Source: Flavobacterium sp. (GTDB taxonomy: Bacteria > Bacteroidota > Bacteroidia > Flavobacteriales > Flavobacteriaceae). From it: a DNA stretch of 42,260 nt. The translations under genes and the position numbers were made by a program. The notes beneath the pieces were generated by a model. The model saw only the letters and a program-made list of their open reading frames with translations. It was not told the origin of the DNA and did not search any database. The stretch lies in contig JADFAM010000027.1 of NCBI GenBank assembly GCA_015665265.1, positions 1-42,260 of the forward strand. The letters are read 5' to 3'. Shown here one piece after another: positions 29,378-38,273 of the stretch; the stretch's first letter is position 1, and each line of letters opens with the position of its first letter.

Positions 29378-29407
29378 TTAACTATTTATGATATTGATTT
29401 TATAAAA

Positions 29408-30904
29408 CTAGTCTTTTAAAAAATTCTGTAAGACATCCGCTATCTTTCTATTGTCTGATAATCGTGGAATTTTATTTTGTCCGCCAAACTTACCAATAGA
29501 TTTCATGTATTCATGAAACCCTCCTTTGTTTACTTTTCTAATAAGTAATGGCTGGAGTATTTTTCCTTCTATTAAGTCAAAATAATACACATTTTGAACC
29601 TGCATAGATGCATCAATTTTTGAGGCAAATTCATCCATGTCTTCAGGTTCATTTTCAAACTCTACAAACCATTCATGGAAAGGCAGCCCACTTTCTGGAT
29701 TTACTTGTGGAGCTACTGTAAATTCACTAACATTAATTTTTGTTCCTTTTATAGCATCATTTAATGCTGTTTCTACTTCTTTCCCAATCACATGTTCTCC
29801 AAAAGCAGAAATAAAATGTTTAATTCTACCAGTTACTTTTATTCTGTAGGGCATTAATGAGGTGAACTCTACTGTATCTCCAATATTATACCCCCACAGT
29901 CCTGCGTTGGTATTAAGAATAATCACATAATTAACCCCTAATTGAACCTCTTCTATAGATATTCTTGGAGGATTATCATCAAAAAACTGATTGGCTGGAA
30001 TAAATTCATAAAAAATACCACTGTTTAATTGCAATAACATTCCTACTTCTTTTTGAGAATCTTGATAGGCAATAAAACCCTCTGATGCAGGATATAATTC
30101 TATATAATCTATTTTTTTACCGATAAGTGTTTCAAACTTATTTTTGTAGGCTTCAAAATTTACCCCACCATAAATAAAAAAATTAAAGTTTGGAAAAATT
30201 TCAGATATTTTCTTTCCTGTTTTATCTATCAATTTTTCAAAATACATCTGCACCCAAGAGGGTATTCCGCTTATTACAGTCATATCTTCATTGACTGTTT
30301 CTTCAACTATTGCGTCTACTTTTGTGTCCCAATCTTCTATACAGTTCGTCTCCCAACTTGGTAATCTATTTTTTAGTAAATATTGTGGTACATAATGAGC
30401 TACGATACCACTTAACCTTCCAAGTTTTACCCCATTAATTTTCTCTAAAACTGGACTTCCTTGTAAAAAAATCATTTTACCATCTACAAAACTAGCTTCA
30501 TTTTTTTCAGCAATATAGCATAATAAAGCCTCCTTTGCTGCTTTGATGTGAGTTGGCATGGAGTCTTTAGTGATAGGGATGTATTTTGCGCCTGAAGTGG
30601 TACCAGATGTTTTAGCGAAATACAAAGGCTTCCCTTTCCAAAGCACATTCTTTTCTCCAGAAACCACTCTATCTACATAAGCTCTTAACCCTTCGTAATC
30701 TGTAACTTTTACTTGCTTTTTAAAATCTGAATATGTGTGGATTTGATTAAAGTTATGATCTTTCCCAAAAGCTGTGTTCTTTGCTTTTTTTATAAGTTTT
30801 CTTAAAACCTTTTCCTGAGTTTCATGTGGTTTGTAGGCCCATTTATAGACTTTTTTTTGAGCTTTTTTTGCAAAAGGTATAGCTAATAAAGATTTTATAC
30901 TCAT
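29408..30904 (-). CDS. GH3 auxin-responsive promoter family protein (acyl-adenylate type)
   Basis: FAKTSGTTSGAKYIPIT ATP-binding motif; ELYPASEGF; GH3-like over full length. Confidence 0.88.
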   Translation of the reverse strand: MSIKSLLAIPFAKKAQKKVYKWAYKPHETQEKVLRKLIKKAKNTAFGKDHNFNQIHTYSDFKKQVKVTDYEGLRAYVDRVVSGEKNVLWKGKPLYFAKTSGTTSGAKYIPITKDSMPTHIKAAKEALLCYIAEKNEASFVDGKMIFLQGSPVLEKINGVKLGRLSGIVAHYVPQYLLKNRLPSWETNCIEDWDTKVDAIVEETVNEDMTVISGIPSWVQMYFEKLIDKTGKKISEIFPNFNFFIYGGVNFEAYKNKFETLIGKKIDYIELYPASEGFIAYQDSQKEVGMLLQLNSGIFYEFIPANQFFDDNPPRISIEEVQLGVNYVIILNTNAGLWGYNIGDTVEFTSLMPYRIKVTGRIKHFISAFGEHVIGKEVETALNDAIKGTKINVSEFTVAPQVNPESGLPFHEWFVEFENEPEDMDEFASKIDASMQVQNVYYFDLIEGKILQPLLIRKVNKGGFHEYMKSIGKFGGQNKIPRLSDNRKIADVLQNFLKD

Positions 30905-31774
30905 CTATTCAAAATCTATATAATTGGATGGGTTTACAGCATAGCCATCACTCCAGAGTTCAAAATGTAAATGTGGGCCAGTAGTTAATTCTCCAGAGGA
31001 GCCTACACTTGCTATTACCTCTCCAGACTGAACTAAATCTCCTTGCTCTTTTAACAATGACCCGTTGTGCTTGTATACAGAAATAAAATTATTAGCATGC
31101 TTTAATATAATTACATACCCTGTTTCTGTTGTCCATTCAGAAAAAATAACTGTACCGTCTGCAGCTGCTTTAACGGGTGTTCCTACTTTGGTAACTACAT
31201 CTATTGCAAAATGTTTATTTTCTGAATTAAAAGATTGAGAAACGGTTCCACTTATAGGGGCAAAAAATACAATCTTTACCTTTTCTTGAAGTTCATCTGA
31301 TAATGGAAAACGATCCCTACTTTCTATTTTTTCTCTGAATATAGAATCTTGTTTTGAAGCATCTAAAGTACTTTCATCAATTTGTATCCTTTTAGCCATC
31401 TCTTGAATAGAATCTATTACATCATCTTCTGTAACCTCCCCTGTAAGAACAGATTTAATTGATTTTGTATAATTCTCTATCACTGCCAATCTGTTTTTGA
31501 GAGAATCTGATTCGAAGGTTAATTTTGTGGCATTGGTTTTTAATTTCAAAGAAGAATATCCAGGAATATATTCTCTAATGGGTGTAAAAGCAATTAATAA
31601 AATAGTAGCTAAGATTAAAAAAACTGAAAACAAGCCACTAAACACAAATACATTTAAACGAGATAATTTGAGAGCAAATCTTTCTTCGAAAGTATGCTCA
31701 TTTAGAACTACCAATCGATATTTATTGGTTAACTTTTGCTTTAATTTTATTTTCTTGGTTTTCTTTTTGGCCAT
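30905..31774 (-). CDS. M23 family metallopeptidase
   Basis: C-terminal HFAIDVV...GPHLHFELW LytM signature; N-terminal TM helix and coiled coil. Confidence 0.92.
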   Translation of the reverse strand: MAKKKTKKIKLKQKLTNKYRLVVLNEHTFEERFALKLSRLNVFVFSGLFSVFLILATILLIAFTPIREYIPGYSSLKLKTNATKLTFESDSLKNRLAVIENYTKSIKSVLTGEVTEDDVIDSIQEMAKRIQIDESTLDASKQDSIFREKIESRDRFPLSDELQEKVKIVFFAPISGTVSQSFNSENKHFAIDVVTKVGTPVKAAADGTVIFSEWTTETGYVIILKHANNFISVYKHNGSLLKEQGDLVQSGEVIASVGSSGELTTGPHLHFELWSDGYAVNPSNYIDFE

Positions 31775-31793
31775 TTAAATTTGAATGATTCTA

Positions 31794-31801
31794 CAAATAT
31801 A
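31794..31801 (-). promoter_or_regulatory. -7 box TATATTTG (on -) upstream of the M23 gene
   Basis: CAAATATA on +, 19 nt before the start codon. Confidence 0.4.
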
Positions 31802-31844
31802 CAACGAAAGACTCTTCGAGAGATTTTATGAATGCTAGTAAAAA

Positions 31845-32426
31845 TTAGGTTCTATAAAAATTCATCTCATCTATATACTTCCATACTTCTTTTGGAAGCA
31901 TCGGTTCTACATTTTTATTATTCTTAATTCCTTGCCTAATTAATGTAGCTGAAATTTGAATAATTGGAGCGTCTATTTTATGAATTTTAGGATGATTTTC
32001 AAAAATTGTTTTTACTTTTCCTTCTGTAATTCTTGGGTAGCAATAGATCTCGTGATTATCTAGAATGGTTTCATAATTTTTCCATTTGTGAAAACTTTTT
32101 AAGTTGTCTTCACCCATGATTAAATGAAACTCATGTTGAGGATATTTTTCATTTATGTAAACAAGCGTATTAACTGTATAACTAGGCTGAGATAATTTAA
32201 ATTCTATATCTGAAGGTTTAATTTTAGCGTATTTTTCAAGAGCTTGATAAACTAATTCAAATCTATGATGGTTTGCCAATAAAGAACTTTTCTTCTTTAA
32301 AGGATTGTGAGGTGTAACAACCATCCATACTTCATCTAAATCTGAATACTCTACTAAATGGTTGGCTATAATAACATGACCAACATGAATTGGATTAAAA
32401 GTGCCAAAATACAAGCCAACTTTCAT
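31845..32426 (-). CDS. nadD: Nicotinate-nucleotide adenylyltransferase
   Basis: GLYFGTFNPIHVGHVIIA; ISATLIR. Confidence 0.95.
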   Translation of the reverse strand: MKVGLYFGTFNPIHVGHVIIANHLVEYSDLDEVWMVVTPHNPLKKKSSLLANHHRFELVYQALEKYAKIKPSDIEFKLSQPSYTVNTLVYINEKYPQHEFHLIMGEDNLKSFHKWKNYETILDNHEIYCYPRITEGKVKTIFENHPKIHKIDAPIIQISATLIRQGIKNNKNVEPMLPKEVWKYIDEMNFYRT

Positions 32427-32429
32427 TTC

Positions 32430-33008
32430 TTACTTATTTATAAAATCTTTAACTAAATTTTCAGCATCATTTAATGCTGTTTTCAAATCATCATTTAATA
32501 TAATGGTATCAAATTGGGGAGCTGTTGCCATTTCTGTAGGGGCTTTTGCAACTCTCATAGCAATTTTTTCTGGAGATTCTTCTCCTCGTTGCTTTAGTCT
32601 TATTATGAGTTCATTAATGTCTGGGGGTTTTACAAAAACAGCTAATGTTCTCTCTGGAAATTTTTTCTTAATTCTCAATCCTCCGGCAACATCTATATCA
32701 AAGATTACATGTTTTCCTTTAGACCAAATTCTTTCTACCTCGGTTTTTAATGTTCCGTAAAAATTATCAATATAAACTTCTTCCCACTCTAAAAATTCAT
32801 CTAGTTTAATTTTATTTTTAAACTCTTTAGCAGAAATGAAATAATAATCTTCTCCGTCTTTTTCATTTCCTCTAGCCTCTCTTGAAGTTGCTGAAATAGA
32901 AAATTCTAATTGAAATTGTTCCTGATTTAACAAGTGACGAACTATAGTCGTTTTTCCCGATCCGGATGGTGCTGAAAAGACAATTAATTTCCCCTTAAAT
33001 TCATTCAT
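32430..33008 (-). CDS. gmk: Guanylate kinase
   Basis: IVFSAPSGSGKTTIVRHLL; SISATSREARGNEKDGEDYYFIS. Confidence 0.96.
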   Translation of the reverse strand: MNEFKGKLIVFSAPSGSGKTTIVRHLLNQEQFQLEFSISATSREARGNEKDGEDYYFISAKEFKNKIKLDEFLEWEEVYIDNFYGTLKTEVERIWSKGKHVIFDIDVAGGLRIKKKFPERTLAVFVKPPDINELIIRLKQRGEESPEKIAMRVAKAPTEMATAPQFDTIILNDDLKTALNDAENLVKDFINK

Positions 33009-33038
33009 TTTTTGTAGATATATATCTTTCTTGAGTTA

Positions 33039-33905
33039 TTACAAAACGTTTAAGACTTGCTCTTTAATTTTCTCTAATTCATTTTTCATTTGAATAACAG
33101 CCTTTTGCATTGGGGCAAAATTAGCTTTAGATCCAATGGTATTAACTTCTCTTCCAATTTCCTGAACAATAAACCCTAGTTTTTTACCATTAGAATCTTC
33201 TGTTCCTAATTCCTGTAAAAAGTACGTTAAATGATTAGCCAATCGGACCTTTTCTTCATTAATGTCTAATTTTTCAAGGTAATAGATTAACTCTTGCTCA
33301 AAACGATTTTCATCAGTTTGTACTTTTAAATCATCAATTGCTTTTTTTAAACGTTCTTTTACATGTGAAATTCTTGCATCATCAAAAGACGTTACTTCCT
33401 CAAGATATGATTGAATATTTTCAATTCTTAATTTAAAATCTTTTTCTAGCGAAGCAGCTTCATCTATTCTGTACTGAATAATATCTTTAATGGCTTTTTG
33501 TATGTTTGCGCTTATTTGAGCCCATTCATCTTCGTCTAACTCTTCTCTTTCAGTTTTTAAAGCATCTGGCATCCTTACAGCCATTTTTAATAATTCTACA
33601 TCATTTGAAGATCCTGTTTGAACAACGTTTCTTAATTGCTGCATATATTCAGAAACAACGCCCTTATTTACTGTTGTAGAAGTTTCATCTGCGGTCATCT
33701 CTATATATATAGAAAAATCTACTTTTCCTCTAACCAATTTTGAAGCCAGCTGTTTTCTAACGGCAAGCTCTTTTACCCTGTAATAAGAGGGTATGCGAAC
33801 ATTTAAGTCTAAATTCTTACTATTTAAAGACTTTATTTCTATGGTTACTTTTTTATCTGATAAGTGAAGTACGGATTTCCCGTAACCCGTCATTGAATGA
33901 ATCAT
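33039..33905 (-). CDS. yicC: YicC family endoribonuclease-like protein
   Basis: MIHSMTGYGKS...EIKSLNSKNLDLNVRIP; C-terminal QEIGREVNTIGSKAN. Confidence 0.94.
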   Translation of the reverse strand: MIHSMTGYGKSVLHLSDKKVTIEIKSLNSKNLDLNVRIPSYYRVKELAVRKQLASKLVRGKVDFSIYIEMTADETSTTVNKGVVSEYMQQLRNVVQTGSSNDVELLKMAVRMPDALKTEREELDEDEWAQISANIQKAIKDIIQYRIDEAASLEKDFKLRIENIQSYLEEVTSFDDARISHVKERLKKAIDDLKVQTDENRFEQELIYYLEKLDINEEKVRLANHLTYFLQELGTEDSNGKKLGFIVQEIGREVNTIGSKANFAPMQKAVIQMKNELEKIKEQVLNVL

Positions 33906-33927
33906 TTATTATCCTTTTTAATGATTA

Positions 33928-33935
33928 CAAAGATA
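33928..33935 (-). promoter_or_regulatory. -7 box TATCTTTG (on -) upstream of yicC-gmk-nadD
   Basis: CAAAGATA on +, 22 nt before the start codon. Confidence 0.45.
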
Positions 33936-34060
33936 CATTTTTAATTCGCTGTTATTTTTAGATATCATTGTTTAATAATCGAGTTTTAAAACTATAGGAT
34001 TCCCCCAATAATTTTAGATGTGGATTTAATTCTAATGAAAAGATTACATTTACATTTAAA

Positions 34061-35107
34061 ATGTTTTTTGTGTTAGGCAGTAATCATATTTTAATAATTC
34101 GTCTATCAGCAATGGGAGATGTTGCTATGTCTGTTCCTGTAATTAGAGCATTTACTAAGCAATACCCAAATTGTAAAATAACTATAGTCTCCAAACCTTT
34201 TTTGAGACCTCTTTTTGATGGAATTCCAAATGTTTCTTTTTTTGCTGCTGAAGTCACAAAAAAACACAAAGGTATTATGGGTTTATTTAGACTATTTCTA
34301 GAACTAAAAAAACAAAAAATTACTCATATTGCTGATTTTCATAATGTGTTGCGTTCAAAAATTTTAAGAGCTTTATTTTATCTAAGTGGAAAACCTTGCG
34401 TGTATATTGATAAAGGTAGAGCAGAAAAAAAAGCACTTACTAGATCAAAAAATAAGATTTTTAAGCAATTAAAAACAACTCACCATCGGTATGCGGATGT
34501 TTTACACAAGCTAGGATATCCAGTAGATCTATCAAAGCCTTTTACTCTAGAGAAAAAACTAATCTCAAAAAATAGTATTACAATAACTGGATTAAAAGAA
34601 AATACATGTATAGGAATTGCACCTTTTGCTGCCTTTAAAAGTAAAATATACCCCATGGAGTTAATGGAACAAGTTATTGAAAAACTAACTTCAAAAGGAG
34701 TGAAAATAGTTCTATTTGGTGGAGGTAAAAAAGAAATATCTATATTAAATGCGTTAGAAAAAAAGTATTCCAATGTGCAAAATATTGCAGGTAAAATGTC
34801 TTTCAATGAAGAATTGGAGCTAATGAGATCATTAGATCTTATGATTTCAATGGATTCAGGAAATGCTCACTTAGCAGCTATGCAACAAATTAAAACAATT
34901 ACTCTTTGGGGAGTTACTCACCCTTTTGCTGGATTTGCACCCTTTTATCAGCCAATAAAATATTGCCTTGTGTCTGATGTAAATAAATATCCAAAAATAC
35001 CAACCTCTGTATATGGAAATGTAGTTTATGAGGGTTATGAAGATGTAATGAAAACCATCTCACCGTCCCATATTGTGAAAGTAGTAATGGACGCATTAGA
35101 GGACTAA
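34061..35107 (+). CDS. Glycosyltransferase family 9 (heptosyltransferase-like)
   Basis: ILIIRLSAMGDVAMSVPVIRAF; DSGNAHLAA; LWGVTHPFAGF. Confidence 0.9.
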   Translation: MFFVLGSNHILIIRLSAMGDVAMSVPVIRAFTKQYPNCKITIVSKPFLRPLFDGIPNVSFFAAEVTKKHKGIMGLFRLFLELKKQKITHIADFHNVLRSKILRALFYLSGKPCVYIDKGRAEKKALTRSKNKIFKQLKTTHHRYADVLHKLGYPVDLSKPFTLEKKLISKNSITITGLKENTCIGIAPFAAFKSKIYPMELMEQVIEKLTSKGVKIVLFGGGKKEISILNALEKKYSNVQNIAGKMSFNEELELMRSLDLMISMDSGNAHLAAMQQIKTITLWGVTHPFAGFAPFYQPIKYCLVSDVNKYPKIPTSVYGNVVYEGYEDVMKTISPSHIVKVVMDALED

Positions 35108-35136
35108 AAAAAAGAGTCTGTAAAGACTCTTTTTTA
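35107..35136 (+). terminator. Intrinsic terminator after the GT9 gene
   Basis: AAAGAGTCT-GTAA-AGACTCTTT stem with T tract. Confidence 0.75.
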
Positions 35137-35270
35137 TGATTTGGCTAATAATTCTTAGCGGGTTATAATACGTTAGTAAATTGATATATAGTTTATTACT
35201 ATGTTTTTGAAACATGTTAAAGTTACAAAATTAAATTGAGGTAATTCTCTTAGAATTAAAAAATCTACAC

Positions 35271-35924
35271 ATGACTATTCATCACATCTTAAAAAAAAAT
35301 TCAGTTCTTAATACTTTTATTAAAGAAATAAGAGACCATATTAGTCAAAAAGACACCATGCGTTTTAGAAGAAATATAGAACGTATTGGTGAAATATTAT
35401 CTTATGAATTAAGTAAAGAACTTCATTACTATAAAGAAGAAACTAAGACTGTTTTAGGGGTAAAAGAAAATAATATAATGAATAATGATTTGGTTATTTG
35501 TTCAATTTTGAGGGCAGGACTTCCTCTTCATCAAGGAATATTAAATTATTTTGACGGAGCCGAAAATGCCTTTATTTCTGCATACAGGCATCATCCAAAT
35601 AATGACGCTGAATTTGAAATAAAAGTAGACTATTTTGCATCTCCCCCTTTAAAAGATAAAACTTTAATTATTGCAGATCCAATGCTGGCAACCGGAAAAT
35701 CTATGGTTACTGTGTATGAAGCAATTAAAAAATTTGGTACTCCAAAAAAAATTCATATTGTTTCAGTGATAGGGTCCGAAGAAGGGGTTCATTTTATTAA
35801 AAAACATTTTCCTGAAAATACCCATTTATGGATAGCAGATATAGATTTGATGCTAAATGACAATGGTTATATAGTCCCTGGTTTAGGGGATGCGGGTGAC
35901 TTGTCTTATGGAATTAAAATATAA
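35271..35924 (+). CDS. upp: Uracil phosphoribosyltransferase
   Basis: ICSILRAGLPLHQG, IIADPMLATGKSM, GLGDAGD motifs. Confidence 0.94.
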   Translation: MTIHHILKKNSVLNTFIKEIRDHISQKDTMRFRRNIERIGEILSYELSKELHYYKEETKTVLGVKENNIMNNDLVICSILRAGLPLHQGILNYFDGAENAFISAYRHHPNNDAEFEIKVDYFASPPLKDKTLIIADPMLATGKSMVTVYEAIKKFGTPKKIHIVSVIGSEEGVHFIKKHFPENTHLWIADIDLMLNDNGYIVPGLGDAGDLSYGIKI

Positions 35925-36840
35925 ATAAAATTACTGGAGTAGCTATAAGCACAATGATAAATATATTTTTTACAAAACCTCTTTCTATGCTCTCTAGCCA
36001 ATTTGTAATGATAACTGATGCTGGAAAAAAAAGTAGTAGAACTTTATTGGCTTGATGGGTATTTTGAATCAAAAAGACAGTGATTGCCGAGAAAAAATTG
36101 AAAATTATTAGAATCCAATATTTTCTATAATCTCCACTTATTAAAAATACTTTTGGTGTTTTTATAACAATTGAAATTAAAGATCCTATTCCTAAAAATA
36201 GTGTTGAAAATAAAAATTTATTGGCTGTGTATGCCTCAAAGTTGTAATTTGAATACCATAAAAATAAATTTGAAAATTCTGAGGTATCCCCTTCCCATAG
36301 ACAATAAGAAAAATAACAAAAAACAGGCGTAACAAAACCAACGACAGGAATTAAAAGAGTTCTGACAGTTAATTTTTGAAACATCCCGACCGATAAGAAA
36401 ATTAGCACTCCAAAAATCACTGTAGTTGAATCTAAAAAGAAAAGAATCCCTAGCCAAAAACCACAATCAAAAATTTTCTTGTAAACATCTTTATTACTCC
36501 TAAGACTAAAAACTCTTCGTAAAAAAATTAATAACAATAGATTTAAAAAAATAGTAGTAACGTTTAAAAATACTGCTGGAAAAAATCCAGAAAAAAGTGC
36601 AAAAAGTAATAATCCATAGGAGTTATTTAGAGTTAACTTATTCTTTATTAAAATAAAATTATAGAATAAGAACAAAAACAAAAACAATATTATAGTCAAT
36701 AGTTGATTTAAAATTACATTTATATCAACAAATTGCACAAGATTGACAGTAAAAAAATTAGCTATATAAAATCCTAAAAAGATTAAAAAAACAACAATAA
36801 AATTAACTGGATTTGATTTCCCAAAAAAATTGGCTAACAT
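35914..36840 (-). CDS. DUF6427 family multi-TM protein
   Basis: Polytopic membrane protein in a upp / DUF6341 context; start MLANFFGKSNPVNFI. Confidence 0.7.
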   Translation of the reverse strand: MLANFFGKSNPVNFIVVFLIFLGFYIANFFTVNLVQFVDINVILNQLLTIILFLFLFLFYNFILIKNKLTLNNSYGLLLFALFSGFFPAVFLNVTTIFLNLLLLIFLRRVFSLRSNKDVYKKIFDCGFWLGILFFLDSTTVIFGVLIFLSVGMFQKLTVRTLLIPVVGFVTPVFCYFSYCLWEGDTSEFSNLFLWYSNYNFEAYTANKFLFSTLFLGIGSLISIVIKTPKVFLISGDYRKYWILIIFNFFSAITVFLIQNTHQANKVLLLFFPASVIITNWLESIERGFVKNIFIIVLIATPVILFIF

Positions 36841-36852
36841 ACTTAGTTTTTA

Positions 36853-36860
36853 TATTTTTG
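36853..36860 (+). promoter_or_regulatory. -7 box TATTTTTG upstream of 36883
   Basis: Matches TAnnTTTG. Confidence 0.45.
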
Positions 36861-36882
36861 CACCGTAAATATACTTTAAGAT

Positions 36883-37101
36883 ATGATAGCATTCAATATT
36901 TTTAAATGGATTGGTGAATTATTCACAGATGTGTTATTTATGCCTTTTAACACAATTAGAGCGATCGCCTTGCAAGATTTTGGCTGGTGGAAAGCGAATA
37001 CTATAAACTGGCTTTTTTTACTTATCCTTTTTGTTCTTCTGGTTTATTGGATGAAAGAATCTCGAAGATTTGTAAAAGAAGGCACAGAAGATCGTGCCTA
37101 A
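36883..37101 (+). CDS. DUF6341-like small membrane protein
   Basis: 72 aa with one TM (ANTINWLFLLILFVLLVYWMKESRRF); resembles the flavobacterial family next to upp/DUF6427. Confidence 0.65.
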   Translation: MIAFNIFKWIGELFTDVLFMPFNTIRAIALQDFGWWKANTINWLFLLILFVLLVYWMKESRRFVKEGTEDRA

Positions 37102-37113
37102 TCAACTATTATT

Positions 37114-37785
37114 TTGGGGAGTAAAAATAAACTAAAACGTTTCAATGAAAATGAAACGTTCACCAATGTCATTCAACCTACAAGAGAAGAAGTCTTAAAT
37201 AACTTTTCGTTAAAAGGGAAATGGCATTCTTTTTTTAAAAACACCCACCCAATTGTTATTGAACTAGGTTGTGGTAAAGGTGAATACACAATTGATTTAG
37301 CAAAGAAAAATCCAGATAAAAACTTCATTGGCATCGATATTAAGGGAGCTAGGTTCTGGAGAGGAGCTAAAACCGCTTTAGAAGATAATTTAGAAAATGT
37401 TGCCTTTGTTAGAACTCAAATAGAATTAGTTAATTTTATTTTTGATAAGGGTGAAGTTGATGAAATTTGGATTACATTTCCCGATCCTCAGATTAAATAT
37501 AAGCGCACTAAACACCGAATGACTAACCATGCTTTTCTAAAAAAATATGACTATATTTTAAAGAATGATGGCGTTATAAATCTTAAAACTGATAGTGAAT
37601 TTATGCACGGTTACACATTAGGTTTGCTGCATGGAGAAGGTCATGAAATAATTCACGCTAACCATGATGTTTATAAAGACTATTACTCGCCAGATGAGGT
37701 AACTGGAACTCAAACCTTTTACGAGAAGAAATACTTAGAAAAAGGCAAAGCAATTACCTACATCAAATTTAAATTGAATTTCTAG
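37114..37785 (+). CDS. trmB: tRNA (guanine(46)-N7)-methyltransferase, TTG start
   Basis: MGSKNKLKRFNENETF; VIELGCGKGEYT; WITFPDPQIKYKRTKHRM. Confidence 0.94.
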   Translation: MGSKNKLKRFNENETFTNVIQPTREEVLNNFSLKGKWHSFFKNTHPIVIELGCGKGEYTIDLAKKNPDKNFIGIDIKGARFWRGAKTALEDNLENVAFVRTQIELVNFIFDKGEVDEIWITFPDPQIKYKRTKHRMTNHAFLKKYDYILKNDGVINLKTDSEFMHGYTLGLLHGEGHEIIHANHDVYKDYYSPDEVTGTQTFYEKKYLEKGKAITYIKFKLNF

Positions 37786-37826
37786 ACAAATTCAATCTTT
37801 TCTTTCTTTGAAGAATTCATTTTTTA

Positions 37827-37834
37827 TATCTTTC
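37827..37834 (+). promoter_or_regulatory. -7-like box TATCTTTC, 4 nt before ATG 37839
   Basis: One mismatch to TAnnTTTG; same 4-nt spacing as holB. Confidence 0.3.
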
Positions 37835-37838
37835 CTTT

Positions 37839-38174
37839 ATGAAAGAATCTGATAATTTTTTCGAAAAAGTTTATCACGTAGCTCGTTTAATACCTTATGG
37901 AAAGGTTACCAGTTATGGAAGTATTGCCAACTATTTGGGAGCAGCTAGATCTTCAAGGATGGTTGGCTGGGCCATGAATAATTCTCACACCCAAAAAAAA
38001 GAGGTTCCTGCTCACAGAGTAGTCAATAAAAATGGAATTCTAACCGGAAAACATCACTTTAACGGAACTAATCTAATGCAACAGCTATTAGAAAATGAAG
38101 GGATCATTGTTATTGATAATCAAATTCAAGAATTAGAAAAAGTTTTTTGGAATCCAATGAAGGAACTCCCTTAG
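37839..38174 (+). CDS. Alkyltransferase-like (ATL) protein, MGMT fold without catalytic Cys
   Basis: VARLIPYGKVTSYGSIANYLG, RMVGWAMNN; PAHRVVN where MGMT has PCHRV. Confidence 0.9.
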   Translation: MKESDNFFEKVYHVARLIPYGKVTSYGSIANYLGAARSSRMVGWAMNNSHTQKKEVPAHRVVNKNGILTGKHHFNGTNLMQQLLENEGIIVIDNQIQELEKVFWNPMKELP

Positions 38175-38239
38175 AAATCGACTCATTTCTTTTTGATGGA
38201 TTTGGAATTTACTTCCTTTTGTATCTAAAGCTTTAGCGT

Positions 38240-38247
38240 TATCTTTG
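38240..38247 (+). promoter_or_regulatory. -7 box TATCTTTG upstream of mrp, with TTTG 18 nt upstream
   Basis: TTTTG at 38217-38221, N18, TATCTTTG. Confidence 0.55.
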
Positions 38248-38273
38248 CAAAATAGCATAAATCATAAAAATAC

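Noticed and set aside
33982-34020. Third intergenic CCCCC (34002-34006) next to the palindrome AGTTTTAAAACT, considered as another G5-loop RNA
   Set aside because: No 8-9 bp stem encloses the G5 on minus and no terminator follows; it runs into the yicC promoter instead.
35914-35924. 11-nt convergent overlap of upp and the DUF6427 gene
   Set aside because: Short tail-to-tail overlaps are common in compact genomes; no evidence of regulatory meaning.
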